NCBI GenBank assembly: GCA_045604705.1
Contig: JAZUOO010000025.1
Coordinates: 1-29,034 of the forward strand
Length of the DNA: 29,034 bases
Source: SIG622 sp045604705
GTDB taxonomy: Bacteria > Bacillota > Clostridia > Oscillospirales > CAG-382
Direction of reading: 5' to 3'
Part shown: in pieces, positions 6,987-15,340 of the stretch
Layout of the letters: every line of letters starts with the position of its first letter
Numbering within the stretch: the stretch's first letter is position 1
Translations under genes and position numbers: made by a program
The notes under the pieces: generated by a model
Database searches by the model: none
Told to the model about the DNA's origin: nothing
What the model saw: the letters and a program-made list of their open reading frames with translations, nothing else

Positions 6987-7511
6987 TTAACTCATATACT
7001 CAACAAGTGCATCGGCATCGGAAAGATTTGTAAAATCACCGTCGGTATCACACAGTTCAATCAGAAGCTTTTCCAAATCCGTAGGATTCTTTTTTGCCTG
7101 CATGACTTTCTTAAGGGCTTTAAGTGCGGCTCTGTGGACAGGTGTGAGTTCATCAAGCTTCATCTTACCCATGAAATTAAATATACGGATGTTTTCGGGA
7201 ACTCCGTCTTTAAAATTTTTCTCAAGCACTTCGCCCTCATAATAAACTCTGCAATCAAGAGGGGTTATTGCGGTCGTAAATATGGCTATTTTTTTATCGG
7301 CAAGTTTCCCGATATTCTTTGTGATAAGTCCGACACCATTGATAACTTCGGCGTAAAGTCCTGCGCCGTAGATGATGTTGTCATAAGCGAGAAGATCATC
7401 TGCTTTTACTTTTTTTGCCTCAATGCATTCACATCCGAGTTTTTCTGCAATATATTCTGCGTATGTTCCTGTTGAGCCGTATTTTGTTTTGTAGATTACT
7501 ACACTTTTCAT
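6987..7511 (-). CDS. Flavodoxin-domain protein
   Basis: A 174-residue protein with a flavodoxin-like N-terminus: KTKYGSTGTYAEYIAEKLG is the FMN phosphate-binding loop, and DNIIYGAGLYAE is the second flavin-contacting loop. The composition resembles flavodoxin-domain proteins related to protoporphyrinogen oxidase HemG rather than short classical flavodoxins, and the C-terminal half adds a helical extension with MGKMKLDELTPVHRAALKALK. The role would be cytoplasmic flavin-dependent electron transfer; the partner is unknown. It starts 26 bp after the LTA-synthase-like gene, so it is co-transcribed. No heme genes are nearby, which leaves the HemG name unsupported. Confidence 0.82.
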   Translation of the reverse strand: MKSVVIYKTKYGSTGTYAEYIAEKLGCECIEAKKVKADDLLAYDNIIYGAGLYAEVINGVGLITKNIGKLADKKIAIFTTAITPLDCRVYYEGEVLEKNFKDGVPENIRIFNFMGKMKLDELTPVHRAALKALKKVMQAKKNPTDLEKLLIELCDTDGDFTNLSDADALVEYMS

Positions 7512-7537
7512 GGGGCGGTTCCTTTCTGTGCATTTAA

Positions 7538-9604
7538 CTATTGGTCTGTGTCCTGCGTACCTTCGGGCGGTAAATCCTTTCCGAATATCATGCTCGGCTG
7601 CAAACTTTCATCGCGGTTTTTGTGGTCAATAAGGTTATTGTACTGCAAAACGGCGTATTCCTCCAACCAGTCCTGTTCAACGGGTGAGGCTTCCGAATAG
7701 CTGACATATGCGTCATTGGCAACCGAATAAAAGCCGTAAAGGTTGAGCATCGGAAGAACACTGCGGCATTCGGCAAGGAATTTATAGAAGGGAGAATATG
7801 TTATACCTGCTATTTCAAGAAGGTCTACAGACAGATAATTGAGGCTTGTTTCTTTATTATACTCTTCCGGAATGTCGAAATTTGCCCAAATAAAGTACGG
7901 GACTTTATAAAGGAGCATTCTCTCTTCAAGTGTTTCAAGATCGCTGCCATGGACTTCCTCAAAAAAGTTGTTGTTAAGACCTGGGAAATGGTCGCCGAAG
8001 AACAGAACTATTGTATCCTCGGGATATTCTTCAAGCTCGGATATGAGGTATTCTACGGCACTGTCAGTTTCGTTTGCAAGAGTAAGATATTGTTCGACGG
8101 TCGGATATTCCGTGCTGTTGCCTTCAAGCTCTACGGTTGTTACAAAATCTTCACCCTTGTAGGAGTAGCCGCCGTGATTCTGCATTGTTATACCGAACAT
8201 GAAAAGCGGTTTGTTGTCGTCGTTGTATTTCAGATAGTTAAGTATAAAATCGAATGTTTCCCTGTCACTGATATACTCACGGATAATTTCCGGATTTTCG
8301 TAGTCATTTATAAATGTACTGTCAACAAAGCCAAGACGAGGATATATTGATTCTCTTGACCAGCCGTTCTGATGATAAGGATGTGTTGAGGCACATTTGT
8401 AGCCGTATGATCTCAGCACCCACGGCAAGGAATATATTTCGTCATTGATATACTGTTGATAGGGTACGGAATTATCCGGAAGGAAAGCCATTGAGTGTCC
8501 CGTCAAAAATTCAAATTCGGAGTTTGCCGTATTGCCGCCGTATACGGAGGACATGGCAAAGCCTTTAATGGTGTTTTCCTGCATGGAATCCATAAACGGA
8601 GTCACCTGTTTATTGGTATTGAAGTTATCGCCGAGTACCCGGAAGTCGGCAAAGGACTCATCCATTATTACTATTATATTCGGGTATTCGTTCTCTTCAT
8701 TCCTTATCGAGCTGCTTTCAATTGTTATTTCGGGTATTCCGAGGTTAATTTCGGGCTCGGACTCGGGCTGCAGCTCCGTTTCAGGCACCGGTTCTGTATG
8801 TTTTTCAAGAATCTCTTTTACACGTCCCGGGGAATAGTTTTTGGGTTTATCCACAGAGGAATCGCGAAGCTCAAGAAAGAAATTGAGGAAATAGCCGTTT
8901 AACCGAGTACCCTGAGTTTCCCACAGCTTTATTTTTATATTTCCCGTTGTAAGGAACAAAAGTAAAACAAGGAATATGTTTACACCTAAACAGTACAATC
9001 TCATTTTCAAAGACGGTAATTTCGGGAGCTTTGGAAGCGAAAACAGCAGGAACAGAGTCCAAAACCAACCGACAAGTCCGTATAGCATACTGTTGGTAAG
9101 TCTTGGGATATACTGACCTGCGACGTTTGCGGCTGTTTTAATTGAAAGAAAATCAAGAGGTGCGAGCTCCTTGCCTCTGAACTGGTATATAAATCCGTTC
9201 GCAAGACACAGGAGCATAAGTAATGATGTTCCGACAATAAGCGATAATCGCCAATTTGCCGTAAAAATCATAAACACAAGACAGACTATGTAAATTATCA
9301 CGAAATTAAGTATAAGTCTTTTGGGACTCACGCCCATTCTTGCGACAACTCCGAGCATCGCAAGCGATCCGATCCAGGTGGATGCCGCAACGCAAAGGCT
9401 GCCGAAAACATTCAGTGCAATACGCGACTTCAGAGAATGAGCCTTGACCCTAACAAAGCCCGTCACGGAAAAAAGTATTGCAAAAAGAATTCCCATGATA
9501 ATATTATACCATGTACAGCAAATTACGAGCAAAAATAAACCTATAATCAGTCCGCAATAGCCTTTTCGTTTATCTATGTCGATGTAGTTGTATATTGACT
9601 CCAT
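7538..9604 (-). CDS. LTA-synthase-family sulfatase-domain membrane protein
   Basis: A 688-residue protein of the LtaS-like phosphoglycerol transferase family. Residues about 15-235 form five or six membrane segments. A Glu/Pro-rich linker (about 265-300) leads to an extracellular sulfatase-fold domain. Visible active-site elements are NIIVIMDESFAD (metal ligand Glu316), the nucleophile Thr359 in GGNTANSEFEFLTG, TMQNHGGY, and FFGDHFPG near the end. Such enzymes polymerise or transfer glycerol-phosphate onto glycolipids or surface glycans at the outer membrane face. Whether this one makes true lipoteichoic acid is not shown, as no glycolipid anchor genes are present. It lies 47 bp after rlmD; GAAAGG upstream of the ATG is somewhat distant. 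Confidence 0.9.
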   Translation of the reverse strand: MESIYNYIDIDKRKGYCGLIIGLFLLVICCTWYNIIMGILFAILFSVTGFVRVKAHSLKSRIALNVFGSLCVAASTWIGSLAMLGVVARMGVSPKRLILNFVIIYIVCLVFMIFTANWRLSLIVGTSLLMLLCLANGFIYQFRGKELAPLDFLSIKTAANVAGQYIPRLTNSMLYGLVGWFWTLFLLFSLPKLPKLPSLKMRLYCLGVNIFLVLLLFLTTGNIKIKLWETQGTRLNGYFLNFFLELRDSSVDKPKNYSPGRVKEILEKHTEPVPETELQPESEPEINLGIPEITIESSSIRNEENEYPNIIVIMDESFADFRVLGDNFNTNKQVTPFMDSMQENTIKGFAMSSVYGGNTANSEFEFLTGHSMAFLPDNSVPYQQYINDEIYSLPWVLRSYGYKCASTHPYHQNGWSRESIYPRLGFVDSTFINDYENPEIIREYISDRETFDFILNYLKYNDDNKPLFMFGITMQNHGGYSYKGEDFVTTVELEGNSTEYPTVEQYLTLANETDSAVEYLISELEEYPEDTIVLFFGDHFPGLNNNFFEEVHGSDLETLEERMLLYKVPYFIWANFDIPEEYNKETSLNYLSVDLLEIAGITYSPFYKFLAECRSVLPMLNLYGFYSVANDAYVSYSEASPVEQDWLEEYAVLQYNNLIDHKNRDESLQPSMIFGKDLPPEGTQDTDQ

Positions 9605-9651
9605 AGTGGTTTGTTTTTACCTTTCTCAGTTTTTATGGGGGAGCAAGAAAT

Positions 9652-11022
9652 TTATATAATATGACACATCAGCACACAACTCTCCACATGTCCCGTCCTA
9701 GGGAACATATCAACACCGATGACATTCTTTGTGGTGTAGCCGAGAGTTTCAAACTGTATGAGATCCCTTGCAAGGGTTGCGCAGTCGCAGGAGATGTAAA
9801 CTATTCTTTCGGCACCGAAGGAGGCTATTCGCTCAACCGCTTCACTTCCGCAGCCTTTTCTGGGTGGATCGAGGATTATCACATCCGGTGACAGATTTTT
9901 GATACGCTCGGAGTTGAGGGCTTCGCCGGCATCAAGACATATAAATTCGGCATCAACCTTGTTTACTTTGGCATTGTATTTCGCATCCGTTACGGCATCC
10001 GGCTCTATTTCGACTCCGTAGAGCTTACAGCCCTCTTTGGCAAGGCATATTCCGATTGTCCCCGTTCCGCAGTACAAATCAAGTACTGTTTCGCCCGGCT
10101 TGATTGCTGCAAATTCTGCGGCTTTTGAATAGAGAAGCTCCGCCTGAGTGCGGTTTACCTGATAGAATGATGCGGGAGCAATTCTGAATTTTTTGCCGAG
10201 AAGTTCGTCATAAAGATAGCCGTCACCATAAAGCTTTCGCCATTTTTTGCCTGTTACGGAGTTGCCTTTTTCCTTATTTATGTTTACGAGAACAGATACA
10301 CATTCCGGGAAACTATTCAATAGTTCACCGACGAATTTAAGTTCCGTATCCGTTGAACCAAATTTCTCTCCGTTTATGACAAGGGAAAGAATAAATGTAC
10401 CGTCCTTGGCACTGCGAATATAGATGTGACGCAGAAGACCGCTGTGTTCTTCTTCGTTATAAGCAAGAATACTATTGAAATTACAGAATTTGGTTACAAA
10501 ATCCCTGACAGCTGTGAATTTTTCGTTTCCGATAAGACATTCCGTGTGTTCGCATATTCTGTGGGAGTTACGATGATAAAATCCGGAAATCATCTTTTTG
10601 TCAGCTGACATTGCAGTGGGATATACAGCTTTGTTTCTATATCCTTTTATTGTTTGTGAGGGATAAAAATCAGATACCTCGACATCCAACGAGGCTATGC
10701 GGTGAAGATTGTCGTTTATCATTCTGCGTTTATAACCACATTCATCCGAATAAGATATACTTTGGAAAACACAGCCTCCGCACTTCGGGGAATATTCACA
10801 CCCGTCATCTGTACGCATTTTTGACTTTTCAATGAAGCTGTCGATTATTGCAACGGCATAGCTTTTGGTGACCTTGATTATCTTTGCCTTAATCCTATCT
10901 CCGGGCACACCATCAACGATAAAAAAGACAAACCCGTCTTCATCTCTGGCAACAGCATTTCCGTTTCCGCACAGGTCTACGGGTGTCAGTTCGACATATT
11001 CATTCTTCCTGTATTTTTTCAT
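9652..11022 (-). CDS. rlmD: 23S rRNA (uracil-C5)-methyltransferase, RlmD/RumA family
   Basis: A 456-residue RNA m5U methyltransferase. An N-terminal TRAM domain (about 8-65) binds RNA. Cys75, Cys81, Cys84 and Cys162 match the four [4Fe-4S] ligands of RumA. VLDLYCGTGTIGI is the SAM-binding motif I, DPPRKGCG is the substrate-base motif, and YISCDCATLARDL carries the catalytic cysteine. The start has GGAGGTCATAA immediately upstream. Firmicutes often have two or more paralogues of this family (RlmCD-like), so the exact uridine (U1939, U747 or both) is unsettled. It follows a broken small gene by 23 bp and precedes the LTA-synthase-like gene. Confidence 0.92.
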   Translation of the reverse strand: MKKYRKNEYVELTPVDLCGNGNAVARDEDGFVFFIVDGVPGDRIKAKIIKVTKSYAVAIIDSFIEKSKMRTDDGCEYSPKCGGCVFQSISYSDECGYKRRMINDNLHRIASLDVEVSDFYPSQTIKGYRNKAVYPTAMSADKKMISGFYHRNSHRICEHTECLIGNEKFTAVRDFVTKFCNFNSILAYNEEEHSGLLRHIYIRSAKDGTFILSLVINGEKFGSTDTELKFVGELLNSFPECVSVLVNINKEKGNSVTGKKWRKLYGDGYLYDELLGKKFRIAPASFYQVNRTQAELLYSKAAEFAAIKPGETVLDLYCGTGTIGICLAKEGCKLYGVEIEPDAVTDAKYNAKVNKVDAEFICLDAGEALNSERIKNLSPDVIILDPPRKGCGSEAVERIASFGAERIVYISCDCATLARDLIQFETLGYTTKNVIGVDMFPRTGHVESCVLMCHII

Positions 11023-11045
11023 TTATGACCTCCACAAAAATCATG

Positions 11046-11282
11046 CTACTGTCTTTGACCGATATAATCATCCATCTTAAACAGATGCAGTAAATATCCG
11101 TATACCGGTATCATTATCTTTGTTGTTTCAAGCCTTTCAAGCTCACGCATACATTCGTAGGAAAAGAATACATACTAGCTGTTCTCACTGATGTCAATTT
11201 TTTTGCTTTCTTTTACAAGCTCCGCTTTTGAAAATGTGAAAAATTTGCCGATTATATTTTTCAGATATATTTTTATTCCCAT
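11046..11282 (-). pseudogene. Small gene interrupted by an in-frame amber codon
   Basis: On the minus strand an ATG at 11282 opens a 35-codon frame ending in TAG at 11177-11175. The same frame then continues, coding-like, for 42 more codons (YVFFSYECMRELERLETTK onward) to a second TAG at 11048-11046. Without the internal TAG this is a 78-residue basic protein with hydrophobic patches; I do not recognise a family. It has a strong promoter 30 bases upstream and lies 23 bp before rlmD, so it looks like the first gene of that operon, recently inactivated. TAG is used as an ordinary stop elsewhere (dgt), so recoding is not supported. It could still make a 35-residue peptide. Confidence 0.6.
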
Positions 11283-11318
11283 AGTCTTTTTCGACTTCTT
11301 TCGTGCATTAGACAATAC

Positions 11319-11347
11319 AGTATAACACATGAAACAACGTTTGTCAA
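11319..11347 (-). promoter_or_regulatory. Sigma-A promoter of the rlmD unit
   Basis: On the minus strand TTGACA (11347-11342), 17 bases, then TATACT (11324-11319). It drives the amber-interrupted small gene and most likely rlmD, the LTA-synthase-like gene, the flavodoxin and traX, which follow with short gaps. Confidence 0.75.
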
Positions 11348-11499
11348 ATATATTTATCTCCTATGATAACAAAAGGTTACAACATCCGGTATAGACAACC
11401 TGCAGTAAACGTGTGCGCGGACGTATTGAAAAAGTCATAACCCTTAAAAGCCGCATACTTAACCGATGAAGCGAAAGAAAAACAGAATCCAAATGCATT

Positions 11500-11548
11500 T
11501 AAACAAAACAAAACTCCCGACGAAGCCACAAAAAAGCCTCGCCGGGGA
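11500..11548 (-). terminator. Intrinsic terminator after the CofE-like gene
   Basis: An imperfect GC-rich hairpin: CTCCCGACGAAGC (11514-11526) pairs with GCCTCGCCGGGG (11536-11547) with a bulge and two mismatches. On the minus strand it is followed by TTTTGTTTTGTTT. It probably ends the transcript of the CofE-like gene. The rest of 11348-11620 holds no ORF that I can support. Confidence 0.5.
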
Positions 11549-11565
11549 AATTTTTAAATCAAATG

Positions 11566-11622
11566 GAAGAAAGCGAAGCTTTCAACAATCCCAGATCCTT
11601 AGTTCCTAATCCCTAGATCCTC
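11566..11622. repeat. Hairpin and degenerate GGATC/GGATTA tandem in a 3' flank
   Basis: GAAAGC-GAA-GCTTTC (11568-11582) is a perfect 6-bp hairpin. Next to it, read on the minus strand, are short degenerate units GGATCT, GGGATTA, GGATCT and GGGATTG just after the stop of the CofE-like gene. It looks like a small intergenic repeat, not coding. Confidence 0.4.
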
Positions 11623-12817
11623 AATTGGTATAGTTATCAAAATACCCTTGCACCAAAACCACCGGTGTACCCTTATCACCTGAACCGCTTGTCAGATCAC
11701 AAAGCGAACCTATAAGGTCTGTCAGTTGTCTCGGAGTAGTACCCTGAGAAGCCATGTTGCCAACAAGATTTTCGCCCTTTTCCTTGATGCTCTTGGAGAT
11801 TGCCGCCTTGAGCTCCTCGCCGGAAAGATCCTTAAAATCATTGTCCGCAAGGTACTTGAGCTTAAGCTCGTTGGGAGTACCGATAAGACCGTCGGTAAAT
11901 GCAGGAGATACAACCGGGTCTGCAAGCTCCCAGATCTTACCCTGAGGATCTTTGAATGCACCGTCACCGTAAACCATTACTTCAACGCACTTACCTGTTG
12001 CATCAAGCACTCTCTTCTGAATGTCAAGAACAAGATCCTTACACTCCTTTGGGAAGAGCTTTACCTTGTCCTCGGTAGACTTGTTGGAACCGAGAAGACC
12101 GTACTTTTCGTTATATCCGCTTTTGTCAATGGGAGCATTCATAATATCGTCAAGTCCGCAAACAACTCTTGCACCTGCAGCTCTGAGAATTCTCTTTGTA
12201 CGGGCTCTCGAGTGAATATCACAGGTAAGAATACAGTCTGCGTAATCAAGAATAGCTTTTTCTCTGTTTGCGAAGATTATCTCAACCTCGGCCCCCTCTT
12301 CACGAATAAGATCACCATAATACTGAACATAGTCCACGCCTGTGAATTCATGCTTGTTTTCGCCGAAAAGCTCACGGTATCTTTCAAGTGTAAGCACATC
12401 CGAGTAAGGATTGATACCCGCCTCATCAATCTTATCAAGAGAAACAAGTGAGTTTCCCACCTCATCGGAAGGATAGCTGAGCATAAGAACTATCTTCTTT
12501 GCGCCTCTCGCAATACCGCGAAGACATATAGCAAAACGGTTTCTTGAAAGAATCGGGAAAATAACACCGATGGTTTCACCGCCGAGCTTTTCCTTGACAT
12601 CGGCTGCAATATTGTCGATTGTGGCATAGTTGCCCTGTGTACGTGCAACAACGGATTCGGTAATGGAAATTACATCTCTGTCACGAATCTCAAAGCCTTC
12701 AAACTGCGCTGCTTCAAGTACGCTCTTTGTAACAAGCTCTGCGAGATTGTCGCCCTCTTTGAAAATGGGACAACGGATACCTCTGGAAACTGTGCCTACT
12801 CTTCTTTCGTTTGCCAT
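11621..12817 (-). CDS. Coenzyme F420-0:L-glutamate ligase-like protein (CofE domain)
   Basis: A 398-residue protein whose layout matches the F420_ligase (CofE) domain. The N-terminal block reads GIRCPIFKEGDNLAELV, then ISITESVVARTQGNYAT, where CofE proteins bind nucleotide and metal; VYGDGAFKDPQGKIWELADPVVSP and TDGLIGTPNELKLKYLAD lie near 285-345. CofE adds gamma-linked glutamate to F420-0 in archaea and actinobacteria. Clostridia that carry this gene are not known for F420, and no cofC/cofD/fbiC-like gene lies in the window. A different glutamylation or ligase substrate is therefore possible. It is a single-gene unit with its own promoter (12873-12901) and AAAAGGGG ribosome site. Confidence 0.75.
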   Translation of the reverse strand: MANERRVGTVSRGIRCPIFKEGDNLAELVTKSVLEAAQFEGFEIRDRDVISITESVVARTQGNYATIDNIAADVKEKLGGETIGVIFPILSRNRFAICLRGIARGAKKIVLMLSYPSDEVGNSLVSLDKIDEAGINPYSDVLTLERYRELFGENKHEFTGVDYVQYYGDLIREEGAEVEIIFANREKAILDYADCILTCDIHSRARTKRILRAAGARVVCGLDDIMNAPIDKSGYNEKYGLLGSNKSTEDKVKLFPKECKDLVLDIQKRVLDATGKCVEVMVYGDGAFKDPQGKIWELADPVVSPAFTDGLIGTPNELKLKYLADNDFKDLSGEELKAAISKSIKEKGENLVGNMASQGTTPRQLTDLIGSLCDLTSGSGDKGTPVVLVQGYFDNYTN

Positions 12818-12872
12818 AATAATGACCCCTTTTTATATATAAACTGTTTTTAACAAAATCTCAAACGTTAGT

Positions 12873-12901
12873 ATTATACCACTTTTTTTAGGAATTTTCA
12901 A
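12873..12901 (-). promoter_or_regulatory. Sigma-A promoter of the CofE-like gene
   Basis: On the minus strand TTGAAA (12901-12896), 17 bases, then TATAAT (12878-12873), about 55 bases before the ATG at 12817. Confidence 0.8.
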
Positions 12902-12956
12902 TATTTATTTTTTTAAAGATATATTAAGACGAAAACAATTCGGTAGAAAAGAAAAC

Positions 12957-12996
12957 AAAAAAAGAATCCGCGAAGCAAAAACAAACACTCCGCGGC
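12957..12996 (-). terminator. Intrinsic terminator after the 13033-13596 gene
   Basis: On the minus strand CCGCGGAG (12996-12989) pairs with CTTCGCGG (12976-12969), 8 bp including one G-U, followed by ATTC and eight T residues (12964-12957). It ends the upstream membrane-protein gene and insulates the CofE-like promoter. Confidence 0.85.
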
Positions 12997-13032
12997 ATTA
13001 AAATTTGTGTTTGTAAACTGAGAAAAAATATC

Positions 13033-13596
13033 TCATACTTGTTTTGCCGAAAGACCTCGTCTCTTTTTGTAATAATACCAATTGGCAATACAAAGTCCCG
13101 TACCTATTACAAATGCCGTTCCGAGGGTGATAGACGAAGAACCGTAATTGAGCGAGGCTCTGACATATACCTCATTGCGTACAAAAGCCTCAAAAAGAAA
13201 ATCATACAATGCCGAAACGGTGCACATAATCCCAATCATGACGTTAAGATGAAGCGGTGCGTGCTTTTTACCCCTTGCGAGCATAAAGCGAATCACAATC
13301 TGATATACTGCCATAAGAAACAGCGTTATGTAAAGTATGGCATCCGCAACCCTTAAGGGCGGATAATCAAAATACATTCTCTCCGGCACCATGACGGCAT
13401 TTCCCGAAAACGAATTAAGCCAATACCACATCCCGGTAAGATGCAGCACTCCTATAAAAACATTCCACATAGCCGCCGCAAACAGTGCAAAATATATTAG
13501 AAATTTGTGCCACTTCATCCTTGGTTCCTTTTGGACTTCTTCCTCAATTATCGCCGGATGAGCAGGTCTTTGTCGCATTTTCTCCTTTATACTCAA
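13033..13596 (-). CDS. Four-helix integral membrane protein, unknown function
   Basis: About 187 residues, not recognised. After a basic, proline-containing cytoplasmic N-terminus there are four hydrophobic segments (FLIYFALFAAAMWNVFIGVL; ILYITLFLMAVYQIVIRFML; NVMIGIMCTVSALYDFLFEA; LGTAFVIGTGLCIANWYYY) and a basic C-terminal tail (KKRRGLSAKQV), so both ends are likely inside. The start is taken as the TTG at 13596, 10 bases after AGGAGG. An ATG at 13578 with AAAGGAG very close is the alternative. The ATG at 13626 is rejected because it lies about 5 bases after the -10 box. The gene is a single transcription unit with its own promoter and terminator. Confidence 0.7.
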   Translation of the reverse strand: MSIKEKMRQRPAHPAIIEEEVQKEPRMKWHKFLIYFALFAAAMWNVFIGVLHLTGMWYWLNSFSGNAVMVPERMYFDYPPLRVADAILYITLFLMAVYQIVIRFMLARGKKHAPLHLNVMIGIMCTVSALYDFLFEAFVRNEVYVRASLNYGSSSITLGTAFVIGTGLCIANWYYYKKRRGLSAKQV

Positions 13597-13628
13597 TGTG
13601 CCACTTCCTCCTTTTAAGAGATACATAA

Positions 13629-13657
13629 ATTATATACCATTTTCATCCGTTTGTCAA
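13629..13657 (-). promoter_or_regulatory. Sigma-A promoter of the four-helix membrane protein
   Basis: On the minus strand TTGACA (13657-13652), 17 bases, TATAAT (13634-13629). This is a perfect consensus. Its position fixes the gene start downstream, at 13596 or 13578. Confidence 0.85.
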
Positions 13658-13741
13658 CGCAAAAAACAAGGTAAATTTTTGCGTTTTCGGGGATATTTTT
13701 ACCGTGCAAAAATATTTGATGCAAAATTTGCAGCTTTTGCC

Positions 13742-13770
13742 TTGAAAATTAATAATAAAGTCATTATAAT
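13742..13770 (+). promoter_or_regulatory. Sigma-A promoter of the lipoprotein-rnhA unit
   Basis: TTGAAA (13742-13747), 17 bases, TATAAT (13765-13770). It is divergent from the promoter at 13629-13657 and about 115 bases before the lipoprotein ATG. Confidence 0.78.
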
Positions 13771-13888
13771 GGTCACAAAAGGGCAGGATAATAAAACAGC
13801 GTGAGCGAATACGTATCTCTTGAAGCTTTGATCTTACGACAAATAATCCATACAAGTACCACTCCTCCCTATAGATCGGAGAACTATC

Positions 13889-14296
13889 ATGAAAAAAATC
13901 CTATGCTTATTTTTATGCATAATATGTTCAACAAGCGTGGTGTCCTGCGGCGGCGGAAAAATATCCGACAAAGACCTTGACGAGCTGTGTAGCTGGTATT
14001 GGGAGTCCTACGTTGACGTCATGCGCTTCACCGAGGACGGAAAAATACTTCGCAATTTCCAATTCCTCCACGAATCCGACTCACGCTACACAATCACGGA
14101 TACGGAAATCACAATGTACAGTAAAGACTTCCCCGAGGATGCAATGACCTTCGAGTATCGCCTGGAGGACGGCAAACTCTACATCGGCGAGCTTGAATAT
14201 TCAAAATATCAGAAAGTAACGGAAGAAGAAAAACAAATTGCAAGAGAATATCCGGAAGAACCGATACAAGAGGGAGAAGAAGGTCAGAATAATTAA
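13889..14296 (+). CDS. Small secreted lipoprotein, unknown function
   Basis: A 135-residue protein with an N-terminal signal of Lys residues, a hydrophobic core and a lipobox-like VVSC-GGG ending at Cys20, so it is probably anchored to the outer membrane face by diacylglyceryl-cysteine. The mature part is small and acidic, with alternating segments (TITDTEITMYSKD, FEYRLEDGKLYIGELEY) that suggest a beta-rich lipocalin-like or DUF-type fold, and it ends in a Glu-rich tail. I do not recognise the family. GGAG lies 9 bases before the ATG. It is the first gene of the plus-strand unit that continues into rnhA. Confidence 0.75.
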   Translation: MKKILCLFLCIICSTSVVSCGGGKISDKDLDELCSWYWESYVDVMRFTEDGKILRNFQFLHESDSRYTITDTEITMYSKDFPEDAMTFEYRLEDGKLYIGELEYSKYQKVTEEEKQIAREYPEEPIQEGEEGQNN

Positions 14297-14377
14297 GAAT
14301 TGGTGACCTCTGAAAACTCATAAAAAAGTGGGCTGACGGATTGCAATGCATAATTGATTGAATCAGAAGGAGTAATT

Positions 14378-14815
14378 TTGAAGGAAGTATATTTGTATAC
14401 CGACGGGGCTTGCCGCGGAAATCCCGGTAAGGGCGGCTGGGGGGCAATTCTCAGATACGGAAAATTTCAAAAAGAAATGTCCGGTGGTGAGCCGATGACG
14501 ACTAATAACAGAATGGAGCTTCTCGGTGCCATAAACGGACTTGAAGCTTTGAAAGAACCATGCAGAGTCATACTTACAAGCGACTCAAAATATCTTGTTG
14601 ACGGCATAACAAAGGGCTGGGCAAGGTCATGGAAAGCAAAAAATTGGAAAAAAGGCGACGGTAAGCCCGCACTCAATCCCGAACTTTGGGACAGACTTCT
14701 TACGCTCTGCGATAAACATTACGTAGAGTTTATCTGGGTCAAGGGACACGCAGGACATCCTGAAAACGAGAAATGCGACGAGCTTGCAACATCCTTTGCA
14801 GATTCATTTAAATGA
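14378..14815 (+). CDS. rnhA: Ribonuclease HI
   Basis: A 145-residue RNase H type 1 that cleaves the RNA strand of RNA-DNA hybrids. The full catalytic set is visible: Asp9 (YTDGACRGNPG), Glu47 (NNRMELL), Asp69 (TSDSKYLVDG), His124 (VKGHAGHPEN) and Asp134 (KCDELA). The basic WARSWKAKNWKKGDGKP segment is the substrate-handle region of the E. coli-like class. The start is the TTG at 14378 because AGAAGGAG is 5 bases upstream. An in-frame TTG at 14354 has no such site. It lies 13 bp before the deacylase gene. Confidence 0.93.
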   Translation: MKEVYLYTDGACRGNPGKGGWGAILRYGKFQKEMSGGEPMTTNNRMELLGAINGLEALKEPCRVILTSDSKYLVDGITKGWARSWKAKNWKKGDGKPALNPELWDRLLTLCDKHYVEFIWVKGHAGHPENEKCDELATSFADSFK

Positions 14816-14828
14816 GGTATAATCCCGA

Positions 14829-15302
14829 ATGAAAAACAAAACCAACGCCATGCGCCTTATAGAGAGTGCCAAAATAGACTACACACTTTACGAATACGAG
14901 GTTGATGAAAATGACCTTTCTGGAAATCACATAGCACGGGAAATCGGAATAGAGCCTGACAGAGTTTTCAAAACCCTTGTTGCAAAAGGTGATAAAACCG
15001 GTTACTGCGTTTTCTGCATCCCCACCTCATGTGAGCTGGATCTAAAAAAGGCGGCAAAGGTCAGCGGTAACAAGTCCATGGAAATGCTTCCCGTCAAGAA
15101 TCTTTTGGAAATTACGGGCTATATCAGAGGCGGCTGTTCACCTGTTGGTATGAAAAAAGAATTCCCCACATTCATTGACGAAACAGCTCAGATTTTCGAT
15201 ACAATCACGGTCTCCGCAGGAGTAAGAGGTGCCGTCATACTTCTCTCACCGACGGAGCTGTGCGATTTCTGCAAGGCAGAGTTTGCCGATATTGTTTTTT
15301 GA
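14829..15302 (+). CDS. ybaK: YbaK/EbsC-family Cys-tRNA(Pro) deacylase
   Basis: A 157-residue aminoacyl-tRNA editing domain that hydrolyses misacylated tRNA in trans, Cys-tRNA(Pro) in YbaK. The catalytic lysine equivalent is Lys48 in RVFKTLVAKGD, and the conserved GYIRGGCSPVGMKK loop near 97-110 closes the substrate pocket. The usual length of the YbaK subgroup is matched. The nearest Shine-Dalgarno-like GAGG is 11 bases upstream of the ATG. It is in the same plus-strand unit as rnhA and the following membrane protein. Other members of the INS superfamily (ProX, YeaK) differ at the GG-SP loop, so YbaK is the best fit. Confidence 0.9.
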   Translation: MKNKTNAMRLIESAKIDYTLYEYEVDENDLSGNHIAREIGIEPDRVFKTLVAKGDKTGYCVFCIPTSCELDLKKAAKVSGNKSMEMLPVKNLLEITGYIRGGCSPVGMKKEFPTFIDETAQIFDTITVSAGVRGAVILLSPTELCDFCKAEFADIVF

Positions 15303-15340
15303 TTATCATTTCAAAATCCCGCGAAAGGAGTGCACTGCAC

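Noticed and set aside
11175..11177. The in-frame TAG as a pyrrolysine or other recoding site
   Set aside because: TAG is an ordinary stop for dgt in the same window, and no Pyl genes or recoding signals are visible.
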